A stretch of 64,000 bases of DNA from Helicobacter sp. 13S00477-4 (GTDB lineage: Bacteria; Campylobacterota; Campylobacteria; Campylobacterales; Helicobacteraceae): the NCBI RefSeq assembly GCF_002272785.1, contig NZ_MLAS01000001.1, positions 245,069-309,068 of the forward strand, given 5' to 3'. The notes below the pieces were generated by a model, which was given only the letters and a program-made list of their open reading frames with translations, ran no database searches and was not told the origin of the DNA. A program made the translations under genes and the position numbers. Positions 39,437-48,930 of this stretch are shown piece after piece; the stretch's first letter is position 1; each line of letters starts with the position of its first letter.

Positions 39437-40416
39437 ACAGGAACCTTATATTTCAAAAAATACTTTTTTTCAATATTAAAAAATACCCTTTCCCCTATCT
39501 CTAAATCAAGTTTATAAAAATCCCTAGAAAAAAGATTACTGATAATGGCCTTATCCCATTTCCATTTTGGTTTAAGTGTAACCCTAAAAAAATTCCCAAA
39601 AAATTCAATATCTTTGATCTTCGCCTCAAATTTTCCTCTAATCCTTGAAATCTCTACATTTTCAGGTCGTATGACATAAATATGTTTTTTCAATCGTATT
39701 TGATTACTCTGACCAATAAAAACTGCACTAAAATAATCCTTTGGATGCAAGTAAAGCTCCTTAGGTGTAGCTATCTGTAAAATCTTTCCATTATTTAAAA
39801 TAGCAATCTTATCAGATATACCAATAGCCTCTTCCTGATCATGGGTAACCATTATAGTTGTCATTCCTAGTTCCCTCTGTATCTTTTTGATATCTCTACG
39901 TAGTTTGACCCTCACCTTTGCATCCAACGCACTCAATGGCTCATCGAGCAATAACACTCTTGGCTTCAAAGACAAAGCCCTAGCAATAGCTACTCTTTGT
40001 TGTTGACCACCACTGAGCTCAAAAGGCATTTTATGTTCACTGCCTTCAAGACCTACTAACTCCAGACTCTGATTGATTAAAGATGATATTTTTTTTGACT
40101 CAAACCCACATTCCTTGAGTGGGAATTGCAAATTTTGATAAACATTCATATTTGGAAAAAGTGCGTAAGACTGAAAAAGCATCCCAAATTTTCTCCCCAT
40201 AGGTGGGACAAAAGTAATCTCTGTGTCTTTTAAAAATATCTTTCCTTTATCAGGATACTCCAATCCAGCTATTATCCTTAAAAGAGTGCTTTTACCACAA
40301 CCACTTGGTCCCAACATTGACACAAACTCTCCTTCATTCACACAAAAATCAATCCCTCTTAAGACCTTCTGATCATCAAAACCCTTATAAATTCCCTGAA
40401 GTTGTAAATAAGTCAT
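39430..40416 (-). CDS. ABC transporter ATPase (2-aminoethylphosphonate, PhnT2/AepV type)
   Basis: 328 residues. Walker A GPSGCGKST at 36-44, signature LSGGQQQRVAIARAL, Walker B VLLLDEPLSALD and switch His in MVTHDQEEA are all intact. About 90 residues of TOBE-type regulatory domain follow (VIRPENVEISR). This is the CUT/polyamine-iron type of importer ATPase. It overlaps both its neighbours, so specificity comes from context. Confidence 0.9.
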   Translation of the reverse strand: MTYLQLQGIYKGFDDQKVLRGIDFCVNEGEFVSMLGPSGCGKSTLLRIIAGLEYPDKGKIFLKDTEITFVPPMGRKFGMLFQSYALFPNMNVYQNLQFPLKECGFESKKISSLINQSLELVGLEGSEHKMPFELSGGQQQRVAIARALSLKPRVLLLDEPLSALDAKVRVKLRRDIKKIQRELGMTTIMVTHDQEEAIGISDKIAILNNGKILQIATPKELYLHPKDYFSAVFIGQSNQIRLKKHIYVIRPENVEISRIRGKFEAKIKDIEFFGNFFRVTLKPKWKWDKAIISNLFSRDFYKLDLEIGERVFFNIEKKYFLKYKVPVW

Positions 40417-41423
40417 TGTTTGCCTTCACTTTTGTTAGAAAAAAGCTTATTCCACTCATCCAAAATCTCTCCCCTATTTCTAGCGAACTTAGCAAAATCA
40501 ATCAAAATAACTTTAGGAAAAACATCCCTATATCCTGAAGGTAAAGGAGTGCTACGCTTGATCGCTATATGAGCATTGTTTTTTTCATACAACCTCATAG
40601 CCTCTTGAGAAATTGCCCATTGAAAAAATATTTTCGCATTGACATTTTCATTTTGTTTTTTGACTAAAGCAATTGATTCCAAATCTGCGGGTGATCCTTC
40701 CTTAGGAAAAATCATTTTCATCATAGGATTTTTTTTGACTATCTGTAACCCTCTATAACTGAAAGATAAAGCAATAGGATATTCTCCACTAGTTGCAAAA
40801 TAAGCAGGCTTTGAGCCAGAAAGTGTATAAATACCAATATTTTTATCCAGCTTCTTCATATATTCAAAAGCTTTTTGCCTTCCCCACAAGCTTATCCAAC
40901 CAACTACATCTACAAATCCAGTACCAGAAAATGTTGGATTTGGCATTGTAATCAAACCCTTATATTCAGCTCTAGTCAAATCTTTAAAACTCAAAGGTGT
41001 ACTCAAACCCTTTTTTTGAAGTTCTTTGGTATTAACTAAAATCACACCTTCGACATTATTAAGCCCTATATAATATGGATTTTGAAAATCTAATTTTATG
41101 GCAGGCTCTATTGCTAAATAATGAGCTTCCAACAAACCTATATCTCTGAGTTCTTCCATATTCATAGCTGAAAGCCCATAAATAATATCTGCCCTAGGAT
41201 GACTTTTTTCTGCTAATAGTCGTGCTGTCAAAACTCCGTTTGAAGCCACGATCATCTCTACTTTAATATCAGGATATTTTTGCCTAAAAGCATCAATATA
41301 TTGCTTCACCTCTTCATTTTCAAAAGCAGAATAGATAGTCAAAGTCTTTGATGAAGATTTTTGATCCTGCGAAATACAAGCATTTAGAAATAACATTATG
41401 AATATAAAAAATATAAACCTCAT
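40413..41423 (-). CDS. Substrate-binding lipoprotein (2-aminoethylphosphonate, PhnS2/AepX type)
   Basis: 336 residues. Lipobox LNAC gives Cys16 as the lipid anchor. LTIYSAFENEEVKQYIDAF, the RADIIYGLSAMNMEEL hinge stretch, and ALSFSYRG match the iron/AEP-type periplasmic binding family. Read alone it could be an Fe3+ or thiamine binding protein. Overlap with the ATPase, the fused permease and phnX-phnW makes aminoethylphosphonate the best call. First gene of the operon, about 180 bp after dnaK on the same strand. No clear consensus promoter is visible in that gap. Confidence 0.82.
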   Translation of the reverse strand: MRFIFFIFIMLFLNACISQDQKSSSKTLTIYSAFENEEVKQYIDAFRQKYPDIKVEMIVASNGVLTARLLAEKSHPRADIIYGLSAMNMEELRDIGLLEAHYLAIEPAIKLDFQNPYYIGLNNVEGVILVNTKELQKKGLSTPLSFKDLTRAEYKGLITMPNPTFSGTGFVDVVGWISLWGRQKAFEYMKKLDKNIGIYTLSGSKPAYFATSGEYPIALSFSYRGLQIVKKNPMMKMIFPKEGSPADLESIALVKKQNENVNAKIFFQWAISQEAMRLYEKNNAHIAIKRSTPLPSGYRDVFPKVILIDFAKFARNRGEILDEWNKLFSNKSEGKQ

Positions 41424-41588
41424 TCCAAGTCCTTCAAATGATTTACAAAACAGACTTTAGAATAAACAGATTACTTTTTGATAACACTAACAAAAACTTA
41501 ATTATTCATCATGAAGACAATTTTATAATATTTTGGAAGTTTAGAAAAAGGTGGATTGGAGTGGTTGGATAATTATTTCAAATATCTA

Positions 41589-41615
41589 AAGTAGAGTGAA
41601 AATCTCACTCTACTT
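41589..41615 (-). terminator. Hairpin at the end of dnaK
   Basis: A perfect 11-bp stem, AAGTAGAGTGA with TCACTCTACTT, has a 5-nt loop and includes the dnaK stop codon in one arm. Only short T runs follow on the minus strand, so it may terminate weakly or stabilise the 3' end. Confidence 0.55.
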
Positions 41616-43485
41616 CTGCATCAATAACATCATCATCTTTTTTATTCGTATTGTTTGAATTTGGATTTTGTGCATTGTTGTCTTTAGAATACATCGCTTC
41701 TGCAAGCTTATGACTTGCTTCTGTGAGTGCTTTAAGTTTGGATTCTAATTCTTCTTTGGTAGCATTTTCATTTTTCAATGCATTTTTGAGTTCATCTAAA
41801 GCTTTCTGAATCTTTTCAACTTCACTCGCTTCAAGCTTTTCTTTCAATTCAGTGAGGCTTTTTTCAGTTTGATATACCAAACTATCAGCTTGATTCCTAA
41901 TCTCAATGACCTCTTTGCGTCTAGAATCATCCTCTTTGTGCATTTCAGCATCTTTAACCATTTTTTCAATCTCAGAATCACTCAAGCCACTAGAACCTGA
42001 AATTTTGATTTCTTGAGATTTGCCACTCGCTTTGTCTTTTGCCGAAACAGTGAGGATACCATTAGCATCAATATCAAAGGTAACTTCAATTTGAGGCACA
42101 CCCCTTGGAGCAGCTGGAATACCTGTGAGGTCAAATCTACCCAAAGATTTATTATCCTTAGCTAACTCTCTTTCTCCTTGTAATACATGGATGGAAACAG
42201 CTGGTTGATTATCCTCAGCAGTTGAAAAAACTTGAGCTTTTTTTGATGGGATAGTCGTACCCCTCTCAATGACTTTTGTCATCACACCACCAAGTGTCTC
42301 TATACCTAAACTTAATGGTGTTACATCAAGCAATAATACATCTTTAACATCACCTTTTAATACCCCTCCTTGTATCGCAGCACCAACAGCCACAACTTCA
42401 TCAGGATTGACAGATTTATTCAACTCTTTACCGATAAAATCTTTTACCCTCTCTTGTGCCTTTGGAATCCTAGTAGAACCACCCACCATTACAACTTCAG
42501 AAATATCATTTTTACTCAATCCTGCATCTTTAATAACAAACTCTATTTTTTTGATAGTCTCATCAATGAGATCATCAATCAAACTTTCAAATTTTGCACG
42601 AGTAAGTTTTTTAACTAAGTGTTTTGGACCACTCGCATCTGCAGTGATAAAAGGTAGATTGATTTCAGTTTCTTGAGCAGAACTCAATTCTTTTTTTGCA
42701 TTTTCAGCAGCATCTTTAAGCCTTTGAAGTGCCATAACATCAGATTTTATATCAATACCAGTTTCATCTTTGAATTCTTTAGCTGCCCAATCAATGATAC
42801 GATTATCAAAATCATCTCCACCTAAAAATGCATCCCCACCTGTTGCAAGCACTTCTACAACATTATCACCAGTTTCCAATACAGTGACATCAAAAGTACC
42901 CCCACCCAAATCATAAACCATAATTTTTTCAGACTCTTTTTTATCAAGTCCATAAGCCAATGCAGCCGAAGTAGGCTCATTGATAATCCTCAATACATTT
43001 AACCCAGCAATAGTCCCAGCTTCTTTTGTTGCTTTCCTTTGACTGTCATTAAAATATGCAGGCACTGTGATAACAGCTTCTGTTACTTCTTCACCCAAAT
43101 AAGCCTCTGCATCTTCTTTAAGTTTCATCAAAATTTTAGCTGAAATTTCTTGAGGTGTATAGACCTTATCAGCAATTTCTATAGCACAAGCACCATTCCT
43201 ATCTACTATTTTATAAGGAAGCCTTTTTTCAGCTTCTTTGGCTTTGTCTTCATTAAACATTAAGCCCATAATCCTCTTTATTGAATAAATAGTTTTTTGA
43301 GGATTGGTGATGGCTTGCCTTTTAGCAGGTTCACCTACAAGTATCTCGCCTTTATCTGTAAAAGCTACGATTGAAGGGGTTGTATTTTTGCCTTCTTTAT
43401 TCGCAATAATCCTAGATTCATTGCCTTCAAATACTGCCATTGCAGAGTTTGTTGTTCCTAAGTCGATTCCAATTACTTTTGCCAT
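41605..43485 (-). CDS. dnaK: Chaperone DnaK (Hsp70)
   Basis: 626 residues, full length. The ATPase domain starts [16 protein letters not shown] and includes [14 protein letters not shown] and MVGGSTRIP. The substrate domain follows with [14 protein letters not shown] and a lid. The tail is Asn/Asp-rich and ends [10 protein letters not shown], near the usual EEVD-like end. It works with GrpE, and with DnaJ, which is not encoded here. Third gene of hrcA-grpE-dnaK. Confidence 0.99.
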   Translation of the reverse strand: MAKVIGIDLGTTNSAMAVFEGNESRIIANKEGKNTTPSIVAFTDKGEILVGEPAKRQAITNPQKTIYSIKRIMGLMFNEDKAKEAEKRLPYKIVDRNGACAIEIADKVYTPQEISAKILMKLKEDAEAYLGEEVTEAVITVPAYFNDSQRKATKEAGTIAGLNVLRIINEPTSAALAYGLDKKESEKIMVYDLGGGTFDVTVLETGDNVVEVLATGGDAFLGGDDFDNRIIDWAAKEFKDETGIDIKSDVMALQRLKDAAENAKKELSSAQETEINLPFITADASGPKHLVKKLTRAKFESLIDDLIDETIKKIEFVIKDAGLSKNDISEVVMVGGSTRIPKAQERVKDFIGKELNKSVNPDEVVAVGAAIQGGVLKGDVKDVLLLDVTPLSLGIETLGGVMTKVIERGTTIPSKKAQVFSTAEDNQPAVSIHVLQGERELAKDNKSLGRFDLTGIPAAPRGVPQIEVTFDIDANGILTVSAKDKASGKSQEIKISGSSGLSDSEIEKMVKDAEMHKEDDSRRKEVIEIRNQADSLVYQTEKSLTELKEKLEASEVEKIQKALDELKNALKNENATKEELESKLKALTEASHKLAEAMYSKDNNAQNPNSNNTNKKDDDVIDAEVE

Positions 43486-43510
43486 TTGTTATCCTTTTAT
43501 GTTTTTAAGA

Positions 43511-44038
43511 TTAATTTTTTGCGATGCTTACCATTGCAGGTCTTAGCACTCTTTCTTTGTATTTATAGCCCCTTTGCAAAACTTGCACTATCTGACCATC
43601 TAGTTTTTCTTCACAAGGGACTTGCATGATTGCATCATGAATATTAGGATCAAAATCCTCATTACAACCAATACATTCAATACCATGTTTTGCTAAAACC
43701 TTGTGCAAATTATCTATAGTAAGCTCTAAACCTTCAATAATACCTTCGCTTGAAGAAGTACTTTTAGCACTTTCTAAAGCCTTTTCAAGTGTATCTACTA
43801 TAGGGAGCAAATCACGAGCTATCTTTTCATAAGCATATTCAAGTGCTTGATATTTATCCCTTTCAAGACGTTTTTTAGTATTTTCAAAATCTGCGTGAGT
43901 CCTAATATAATCCTCATATAATTCTTTATATTTCTTTTCATAATCCTCCTGTGTAGTTTGAATTTCTTTATCCTCAACTTGAATTTCATTCTCTTCAGTT
44001 GGAGGCATTTGCTCATTGATTTCTTCATCATTTTTCAT
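43511..44038 (-). CDS. grpE: Nucleotide exchange factor GrpE
   Basis: 175 residues. An acidic, low-complexity N-terminus ([14 protein letters not shown]) leads to a long coiled coil ([21 protein letters not shown]) and the beta domain with [18 protein letters not shown]. It releases ADP from DnaK and is a thermosensor. It ends 25 bp before dnaK. Confidence 0.97.
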   Translation of the reverse strand: MKNDEEINEQMPPTEENEIQVEDKEIQTTQEDYEKKYKELYEDYIRTHADFENTKKRLERDKYQALEYAYEKIARDLLPIVDTLEKALESAKSTSSSEGIIEGLELTIDNLHKVLAKHGIECIGCNEDFDPNIHDAIMQVPCEEKLDGQIVQVLQRGYKYKERVLRPAMVSIAKN

Positions 44039-44061
44039 TTTTTACTCCTTTAATATGTGAT

Positions 44062-44853
44062 TTATGATGCAATGTCTTCATAGAACTCAATATAATTCCG
44101 ACTCAAATCACCCATAAAAAACATCTTTGCATCTTTTTTTTGTAATTTTATATCTTGAATAACTGCAAGATTACCCTTAGGAATTGTAGTCTCAAAATAA
44201 ATACCCTTGTCAAGACGTTCAAATATCTTACCACTAACAATTTCAAAAAATAGTTTTTGGAATTGCTTATGCTGAAGCAAAAAACCCAAGAACTCTATGC
44301 CAAAATAAGATATTTTTATATCACTACTTTCTTCATTAAGTTTTTTAACCAAACTGATAGCACAAACTTGGTTGGCAATTTTTTTAATATCTTCAGTATG
44401 CAAACCAACGAGTTCTCTAAGAAATCTCTCAAGAGAATGATTATAGGGTAAAGTAATTGCCTGATTTTGAAAATCTAAAATCAAAAATCTGTCTTGATGG
44501 TTGATGACCTCTTGAAGGATTTGGGGAGATTTTTCCTTAATAATACCAAAAATACCATTTTTTTCACACCCTACCTTAAATTTTTCGATATCTGTGTGTA
44601 AAGTTGAATTTTGATAATCAAGCTTACTCCTCCAATAATTTTTAAGTGCTAAATGAGTAGGTATCCTGCCACTACTAATATGTGTCTGCATTAAAATACC
44701 TTCTTCTGATAAGACTTTAAAATAATTCCTAATTGTTGCAGATGAAATTTTTATACACATTGACATTTTAAGTGCTTCTGAACCAATAGGCTCTTGAGAA
44801 CGGATATATTCTTGGATAATTCCATCTAATAACAAGTCTTTTTTTCGATTCAT
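44062..44853 (-). CDS. hrcA: Heat-inducible transcription repressor HrcA
   Basis: 263 residues, shorter than the about 340 of Bacillus HrcA but in line with my recollection of the H. pylori protein. The winged helix is N-terminal (ILDGIIQEYIRSQEPIGSEALK; SSATIRNYFKVLSEEGIL), followed by SSGRIPT. In H. pylori, HrcA acts with HspR on heat-shock promoters. I see no clear CIRCE inverted repeat in the 230 bp ahead of it. Confidence 0.93.
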   Translation of the reverse strand: MNRKKDLLLDGIIQEYIRSQEPIGSEALKMSMCIKISSATIRNYFKVLSEEGILMQTHISSGRIPTHLALKNYWRSKLDYQNSTLHTDIEKFKVGCEKNGIFGIIKEKSPQILQEVINHQDRFLILDFQNQAITLPYNHSLERFLRELVGLHTEDIKKIANQVCAISLVKKLNEESSDIKISYFGIEFLGFLLQHKQFQKLFFEIVSGKIFERLDKGIYFETTIPKGNLAVIQDIKLQKKDAKMFFMGDLSRNYIEFYEDIAS

Positions 44854-45084
44854 CTCTTCAAACCTTAAACATACTTAATCATAATTTATATAACTCAATT
44901 ATACCAAAAAATGTAAACAAAATTAGCATTCATATAAAAATATTGCTAAAAAATATAGAAGTTTAGTCTAGTTATATAAGATATTATAATAAAATATACT
45001 AAATAAACCTTATAATATTTTTGATACTATGTAGATTTTATAGAAAATTGGATTTATCAAAGACAAAAATGGTAAAATAATCTT

Positions 45085-45714
45085 ATGAATATCCATACAA
45101 AAAATATAGACCAGTATCTGATTGACAAAATCAGCAGTATTTCTTTAGCAATGTTTAGAAAAAGTTTTTTTGGAATCTTTCATGGTTCTATATCAACAAG
45201 GATTTCACAAAATCGTTTTTTAATCAACAAAAAAGATGCCATATTTGATAAGATTGAAAATGATTCACTCATAATGCTATATGACAAAGAGGATTATCGT
45301 TGGCAGGAAGCAAGCATTGATGCTTTCATCCATTCAAATATTTATCAAAATTTTACAGAAGCTCGATTTATCATTTATAGTATGCCTCCTTACAGCATAG
45401 CCTATTCTTTAAAACATGAAGTTTTACTACCAAAAGATTATTTTGGTTATCGTTTTTTAGGCAAGCAAGTAGATATTTTTGACCCTAAAAATTATGATAG
45501 CTGGTATGAACGAGCTGATATTGATATTTCAAGATACTTCAAACAAAGTAAAAAAAATTTTATTTTTATCAAGGGTTATGGTATTTATGGATATCATAGA
45601 GATTTATATACGCTAGCTAAAACAATTGCTTTAATAGAAAATAGCTGCAAAATATTGCATTTAGGAGGTCTGCTTGATTGTGGATATGGGAATGAAATGA
45701 GATTTGATATTTAA
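45085..45714 (+). CDS. Class II aldolase/adducin-fold protein, metal ligands apparently lost
   Basis: 209 residues. GSISTRISQNRFLINKKD corresponds to the GNISxR...f.ITP opening of class II aldolases, and the closing helix with LIENSCKILHL fits. The zinc site does not: the expected HxH is replaced around SMPPYSIAYS and the NHG motif reads IKGYGIYGY. It is therefore probably not a zinc-dependent aldolase. It stands divergent from hrcA, where H. pylori has HP0112. Function unknown. Confidence 0.65.
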   Translation: MNIHTKNIDQYLIDKISSISLAMFRKSFFGIFHGSISTRISQNRFLINKKDAIFDKIENDSLIMLYDKEDYRWQEASIDAFIHSNIYQNFTEARFIIYSMPPYSIAYSLKHEVLLPKDYFGYRFLGKQVDIFDPKNYDSWYERADIDISRYFKQSKKNFIFIKGYGIYGYHRDLYTLAKTIALIENSCKILHLGGLLDCGYGNEMRFDI

Positions 45715-45757
45715 TCTTAAATCATCAGGGAAAATATCCCCCCAATGATTCTATTTT

Positions 45758-46354
45758 TTAGAGTTTATCTGCATTTTGAGAGAGGTATTGTGCCACACCT
45801 TCATGAGTAGCTTTCATACCTTTTTCTCCTTTTCTCCAGCCAGCGGGACATACTTCTCCATTTTCTTGGAAGAACAACAGTGCATCTACCATACGAATCA
45901 TTTCATCAATATTTCTACCCAAAGGAAGATCATTGATAACTGCATGACGAATAATTTGATTTTTGTCTATCAAGAAAGATCCTCTAAGAGCTACAGAAGC
46001 TTCAAATAATACGTCATAATCTCTTGAAATTTGTTTTGTTATATCTGCGACCATTGGAAAAGTTACTTGACCAATACCACCTTGATTTATAGGTGTATTT
46101 TTCCAAGCAAAGTGAACAACCTCAGTATCAGTTGATACTCCAATCACCTTAAAACCTTTCTCTTCAAAATCCTTGACCCTATGATCAAAAGCAATGATTT
46201 CAGAAGGACATACAAAAGTAAAATCCTTAGGCCAAAAAAATAAAATAGCACCATTTTTGCCAAGATTTTTTGATAATTCAAAATCTTCTACAATTTGATT
46301 ATTTCCCAAGACGGCTGCTGCTTTAAAATCAGGGGCTTTTTTTGTTACTAACAT
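45758..46354 (-). CDS. Typical 2-Cys peroxiredoxin (AhpC/TsaA)
   Basis: 198 residues. Peroxidatic C49 is in FTFVCPSEI and resolving C169 in GEVCPAGW, so this is the dimeric 2-Cys type. It reduces H2O2, organic peroxides and peroxynitrite, in Helicobacter using thioredoxin. Upstream at 46386-46398 lies a perfect inverted repeat of Fur/PerR type. Divergent from metK. Confidence 0.97.
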   Translation of the reverse strand: MLVTKKAPDFKAAAVLGNNQIVEDFELSKNLGKNGAILFFWPKDFTFVCPSEIIAFDHRVKDFEEKGFKVIGVSTDTEVVHFAWKNTPINQGGIGQVTFPMVADITKQISRDYDVLFEASVALRGSFLIDKNQIIRHAVINDLPLGRNIDEMIRMVDALLFFQENGEVCPAGWRKGEKGMKATHEGVAQYLSQNADKL

Positions 46355-46385
46355 TTTTATTCTCCTTGTTTTTATTTGATAATAG

Positions 46386-46398
46386 GATAATAATTATC
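46386..46398. promoter_or_regulatory. Fur/PerR-like operator ahead of the peroxiredoxin gene
   Basis: GATAATAATTATC is a perfect 6-1-6 palindrome, 32 bp before the peroxiredoxin start and about 125 bp from metK. AT-rich palindromes of this shape bind Fur-family regulators. Which one, and for which gene, is inference. Confidence 0.5.
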
Positions 46399-46523
46399 AC
46401 TTGCTAATGTTAACACATTTAAAACAATGTTGATTAAAACTCAGTTAACTTTTAAATTGTTTTAAGTCATATTTATAAATAAGGTGGTAGAATCCAAAAA
46501 AATTTTGAATACAAGGTGAGTTT

Positions 46524-47681
46524 ATGAAAAATGAGTTTCTTTTCACTTCAGAATCTGTAACAGAAGGGCATCCTGACAAAATGGCAGACCAAATTAGTGA
46601 CGCAGTTTTAGACTACATAATAGCAAAAGATAAAAATGCTAGAGTAGCTTGTGAAACACTTGTTTCTAATGGATTTTGCGTCATTGCAGGAGAATTAAAA
46701 ACTTCAGTATATGCACCTATGCAAGAGATTGCTAGAGGAGTAGTCAAAAGCATTGGCTATACAGATGCTTTATATGGCTTTGATTACCGCAGTGCAGCTG
46801 TACTTAATGGTATTGGCGAACAAAGTCCAGATATCAATCAAGGAGTCGATAGAAGCGATGGAGAAATTGGTGCGGGTGATCAAGGCTTGATGTTTGGCTA
46901 TGCTTGCAAAGAAACAAATACTCTTATGCCTCTACCCATTTGGTTGGCACATCAATTAACTGAAGGGCTTGCACAAAGCAGAAAAAATGGGACTCTTCCA
47001 TTTTTAAGACCTGATGGAAAATCCCAAGTAACTGTTAAATATATAGATGGCAAACCTGTATCTATTGATACAATAGTAATATCCACTCAACACTCCCCGG
47101 AAGTAGAACAAAAACACCTTAGAGAAGCTGTCATTGAAGAAATTGTACATAAAGTTTTGCCTAAAGAGTATCTTAATAATGATATCAAATACCATGTCAA
47201 TCCTACAGGAAAATTTGTTATTGGAGGACCACAAGGAGATGCTGGACTTACGGGAAGAAAAATCATTGTAGACACATACGGAGGAAGCTGTCCTCATGGT
47301 GGAGGAGCATTCAGCGGTAAGGATCCAAGTAAAGTTGATAGGAGTGCAGCTTATGCGGCTAGATATGTAGCAAAAAATCTTGTTGCTAGCGGTATCTGTG
47401 AAAAAGCAACTGTACAATTAGCATATGCAATTGGAGTAGTAGAACCTGTATCTATCTATATCAATACTCATGGGACATCAAAATTTGAAGATTCAAAAAT
47501 AGAAGCTTGTGTGCGAAAAGTATTCAGACTAACGCCAAAAGGCATTATAGAAAGTTTGGACTTACTCAGACCTATTTATAGAAAAACAGCTGCATATGGT
47601 CATTTTGGCAGAGAATTACCTGAATTTAGTTGGGAAAAAATTGACAAAGTCAGTGAGATCAAAGAATTTTTAGGTTTATAA
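46524..47681 (+). CDS. metK: S-adenosylmethionine synthetase
   Basis: 385 residues. [11 protein letters not shown] with GHPDK at 15-19, [33 protein letters not shown] and the phosphate loop [16 protein letters not shown] are all present. It makes SAM from Met and ATP. The SAM also feeds the methyltransferase at 24614-26236. AAGGTGAG provides the ribosome site. A TAGAAT minus-10-like box lies at 46488-46493. Confidence 0.99.
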   Translation: MKNEFLFTSESVTEGHPDKMADQISDAVLDYIIAKDKNARVACETLVSNGFCVIAGELKTSVYAPMQEIARGVVKSIGYTDALYGFDYRSAAVLNGIGEQSPDINQGVDRSDGEIGAGDQGLMFGYACKETNTLMPLPIWLAHQLTEGLAQSRKNGTLPFLRPDGKSQVTVKYIDGKPVSIDTIVISTQHSPEVEQKHLREAVIEEIVHKVLPKEYLNNDIKYHVNPTGKFVIGGPQGDAGLTGRKIIVDTYGGSCPHGGGAFSGKDPSKVDRSAAYAARYVAKNLVASGICEKATVQLAYAIGVVEPVSIYINTHGTSKFEDSKIEACVRKVFRLTPKGIIESLDLLRPIYRKTAAYGHFGRELPEFSWEKIDKVSEIKEFLGL

Positions 47682-47799
47682 TACTCAAAAACTTTAAAGT
47701 TCACAGCAATAGACAAAACAATTTAGCATATTGTTATTATTCATTAAAATAGTCATCTATTAAAATTTAAACTCTTAAATTTTAATCAAAGCAAGAGTA

Positions 47800-47838
47800 T
47801 TTTCAAATCATCCAAATGATTTGAAAAGTATGTTTTTT
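47800..47838 (+). terminator. Rho-independent terminator downstream of metK
   Basis: A perfect 12-bp stem, TTTTCAAATCAT (47800-47811) and ATGATTTGAAAA (47816-47827), has a CCAA loop, and a run of six T follows from 47832. It separates metK from the ndk transcript in the 243-bp gap. A second AT-only stem of 9 bp lies just before it at 47762-47783. Confidence 0.7.
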
Positions 47839-47862
47839 AAGCATTATAAAAATTTTTTTATG

Positions 47863-47868
47863 TATAAT
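47863..47868 (+). promoter_or_regulatory. Extended minus-10 box ahead of ndk
   Basis: TG-TATAAT stands 57 bp before the ndk start, right after the metK terminator. No good minus-35 box is visible, which is common in Campylobacterota sigma-70 promoters. Confidence 0.45.
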
Positions 47869-47924
47869 AAAGGTTTGATTTCAAAAAATGCTAAAAAATC
47901 CAAGGTCTAAGGAGAAATCTTCAT

Positions 47925-48338
47925 ATGGAACAAACACTCTCAATCATCAAACCTGATGCAACAAAAAAAATGGTCATTGGTAAAATCATTGATAGATTTG
48001 AAACTAATGGATTAAGGATTGCAGCAATAAAAAAAATCCAGCTTTCAGAATCTGATGCTAAAGCATTTTATAGTGTTCATAAAGAAAGACCTTTTTATAA
48101 TGATTTAGTAAAATTTATGATAAGTGCTCCGGTTGTCGTGATGGTTTTAGAAGGACAAGATGCTGTTAAAAAAAATCGTGACTTGATGGGAGCAACAAAT
48201 CCCAAAGAAGCTCAAAAAGGAACAATCCGTGCTGATTTTGCTGAAAACATTGATGCCAATGCTGTTCATGGGAGCGATAGTTTAGAAAATGCAAAAAATG
48301 AAATTGGGTTTTTCTTTTCAAAAAAAGAAATATGCTGA
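47925..48338 (+). CDS. ndk: Nucleoside diphosphate kinase
   Basis: 137 residues. Catalytic H115 is in NAVHGSDS. The N-terminal [10 protein letters not shown] is the family opening. It balances NTP pools by phosphohistidine transfer. The ribosome site is AAGGAG. Ten bp separates it from the DUF177 gene, and it starts the ndk-DUF177-rpmF-plsX-fabH run. Confidence 0.98.
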   Translation: MEQTLSIIKPDATKKMVIGKIIDRFETNGLRIAAIKKIQLSESDAKAFYSVHKERPFYNDLVKFMISAPVVVMVLEGQDAVKKNRDLMGATNPKEAQKGTIRADFAENIDANAVHGSDSLENAKNEIGFFFSKKEIC

Positions 48339-48347
48339 TATTTTTAA

Positions 48348-48698
48348 ATGAAAATAGAAATGAGAAAAATCACCCAAATCCCTAAATCTTTTTTGATAGA
48401 ATCAGCAGGAATTAGATTTGCAGGTGAAATTTCTCGCAAAACGACTAAGCTATTTGAATTGAAAGGTTTTTTAACTGGTGATTTAGAATTGATTTGTGAT
48501 GTGAGCGGAGAGAATTTCTTAAAATCTTTTAATGAGCCTTTGGTTTTGTATATTTCAGATGGATTCTGGGATATGCAAAGCCAAAATCATCATCTTAATG
48601 ATTTTGATGTCATTGAGTTTTTTGATGGCTTTGTTGATATGAATTTTATTTTACAAAGCGAGATAGAATCCATAAAAACAGATTATCATACAAAATAA
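48348..48698 (+). CDS. DUF177/YceD family protein
   Basis: 116 residues. GDLELICDVSGENFLKSFNEPLVLYISDG corresponds to the YceD core, in which other lineages have a metal-binding C...C pair. Here only one Cys stands in that place. DUF177 is almost always next to rpmF, as here, and is thought to help 23S rRNA/50S biogenesis; that role rests on family knowledge. Confidence 0.8.
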   Translation: MKIEMRKITQIPKSFLIESAGIRFAGEISRKTTKLFELKGFLTGDLELICDVSGENFLKSFNEPLVLYISDGFWDMQSQNHHLNDFDVIEFFDGFVDMNFILQSEIESIKTDYHTK

Positions 48699-48710
48699 CA
48701 AGGAGTTCAC

Positions 48711-48860
48711 ATGGCAGTACCCGATAGACGAGTGAGTAAAACCAGAGCAGCAAAAAGAAGGACTCATTACAAAGTAACATTAGCACGACCTATTCGTGAT
48801 AAAGATGGGAGTTGGAAAATGCCTCATCATATCAATAAATTTACAGGTTCTTACAAGTAA
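48711..48860 (+). CDS. rpmF: 50S ribosomal protein L32
   Basis: 49 residues ([10 protein letters not shown] to NKFTGSYK), preceded by AAGGAG. There are no cysteines, so this is the zinc-free form, as expected in this lineage. It lies 12 bp after DUF177 and 70 bp before plsX, the widespread rpmF-plsX-fabH order. Confidence 0.96.
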   Translation: MAVPDRRVSKTRAAKRRTHYKVTLARPIRDKDGSWKMPHHINKFTGSYK

Positions 48861-48930
48861 AGTTTTTCAAACTATAATGAAAAATTCATTATAAATAAAA
48901 ACAAATATTTCAACATAATCGGAATTATTT

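Noticed and set aside
40413..41423. Iron(III)- or thiamine-binding protein
   Set aside because: The fold is shared, but overlap with a fused permease and phnX-phnW makes aminoethylphosphonate the better call.
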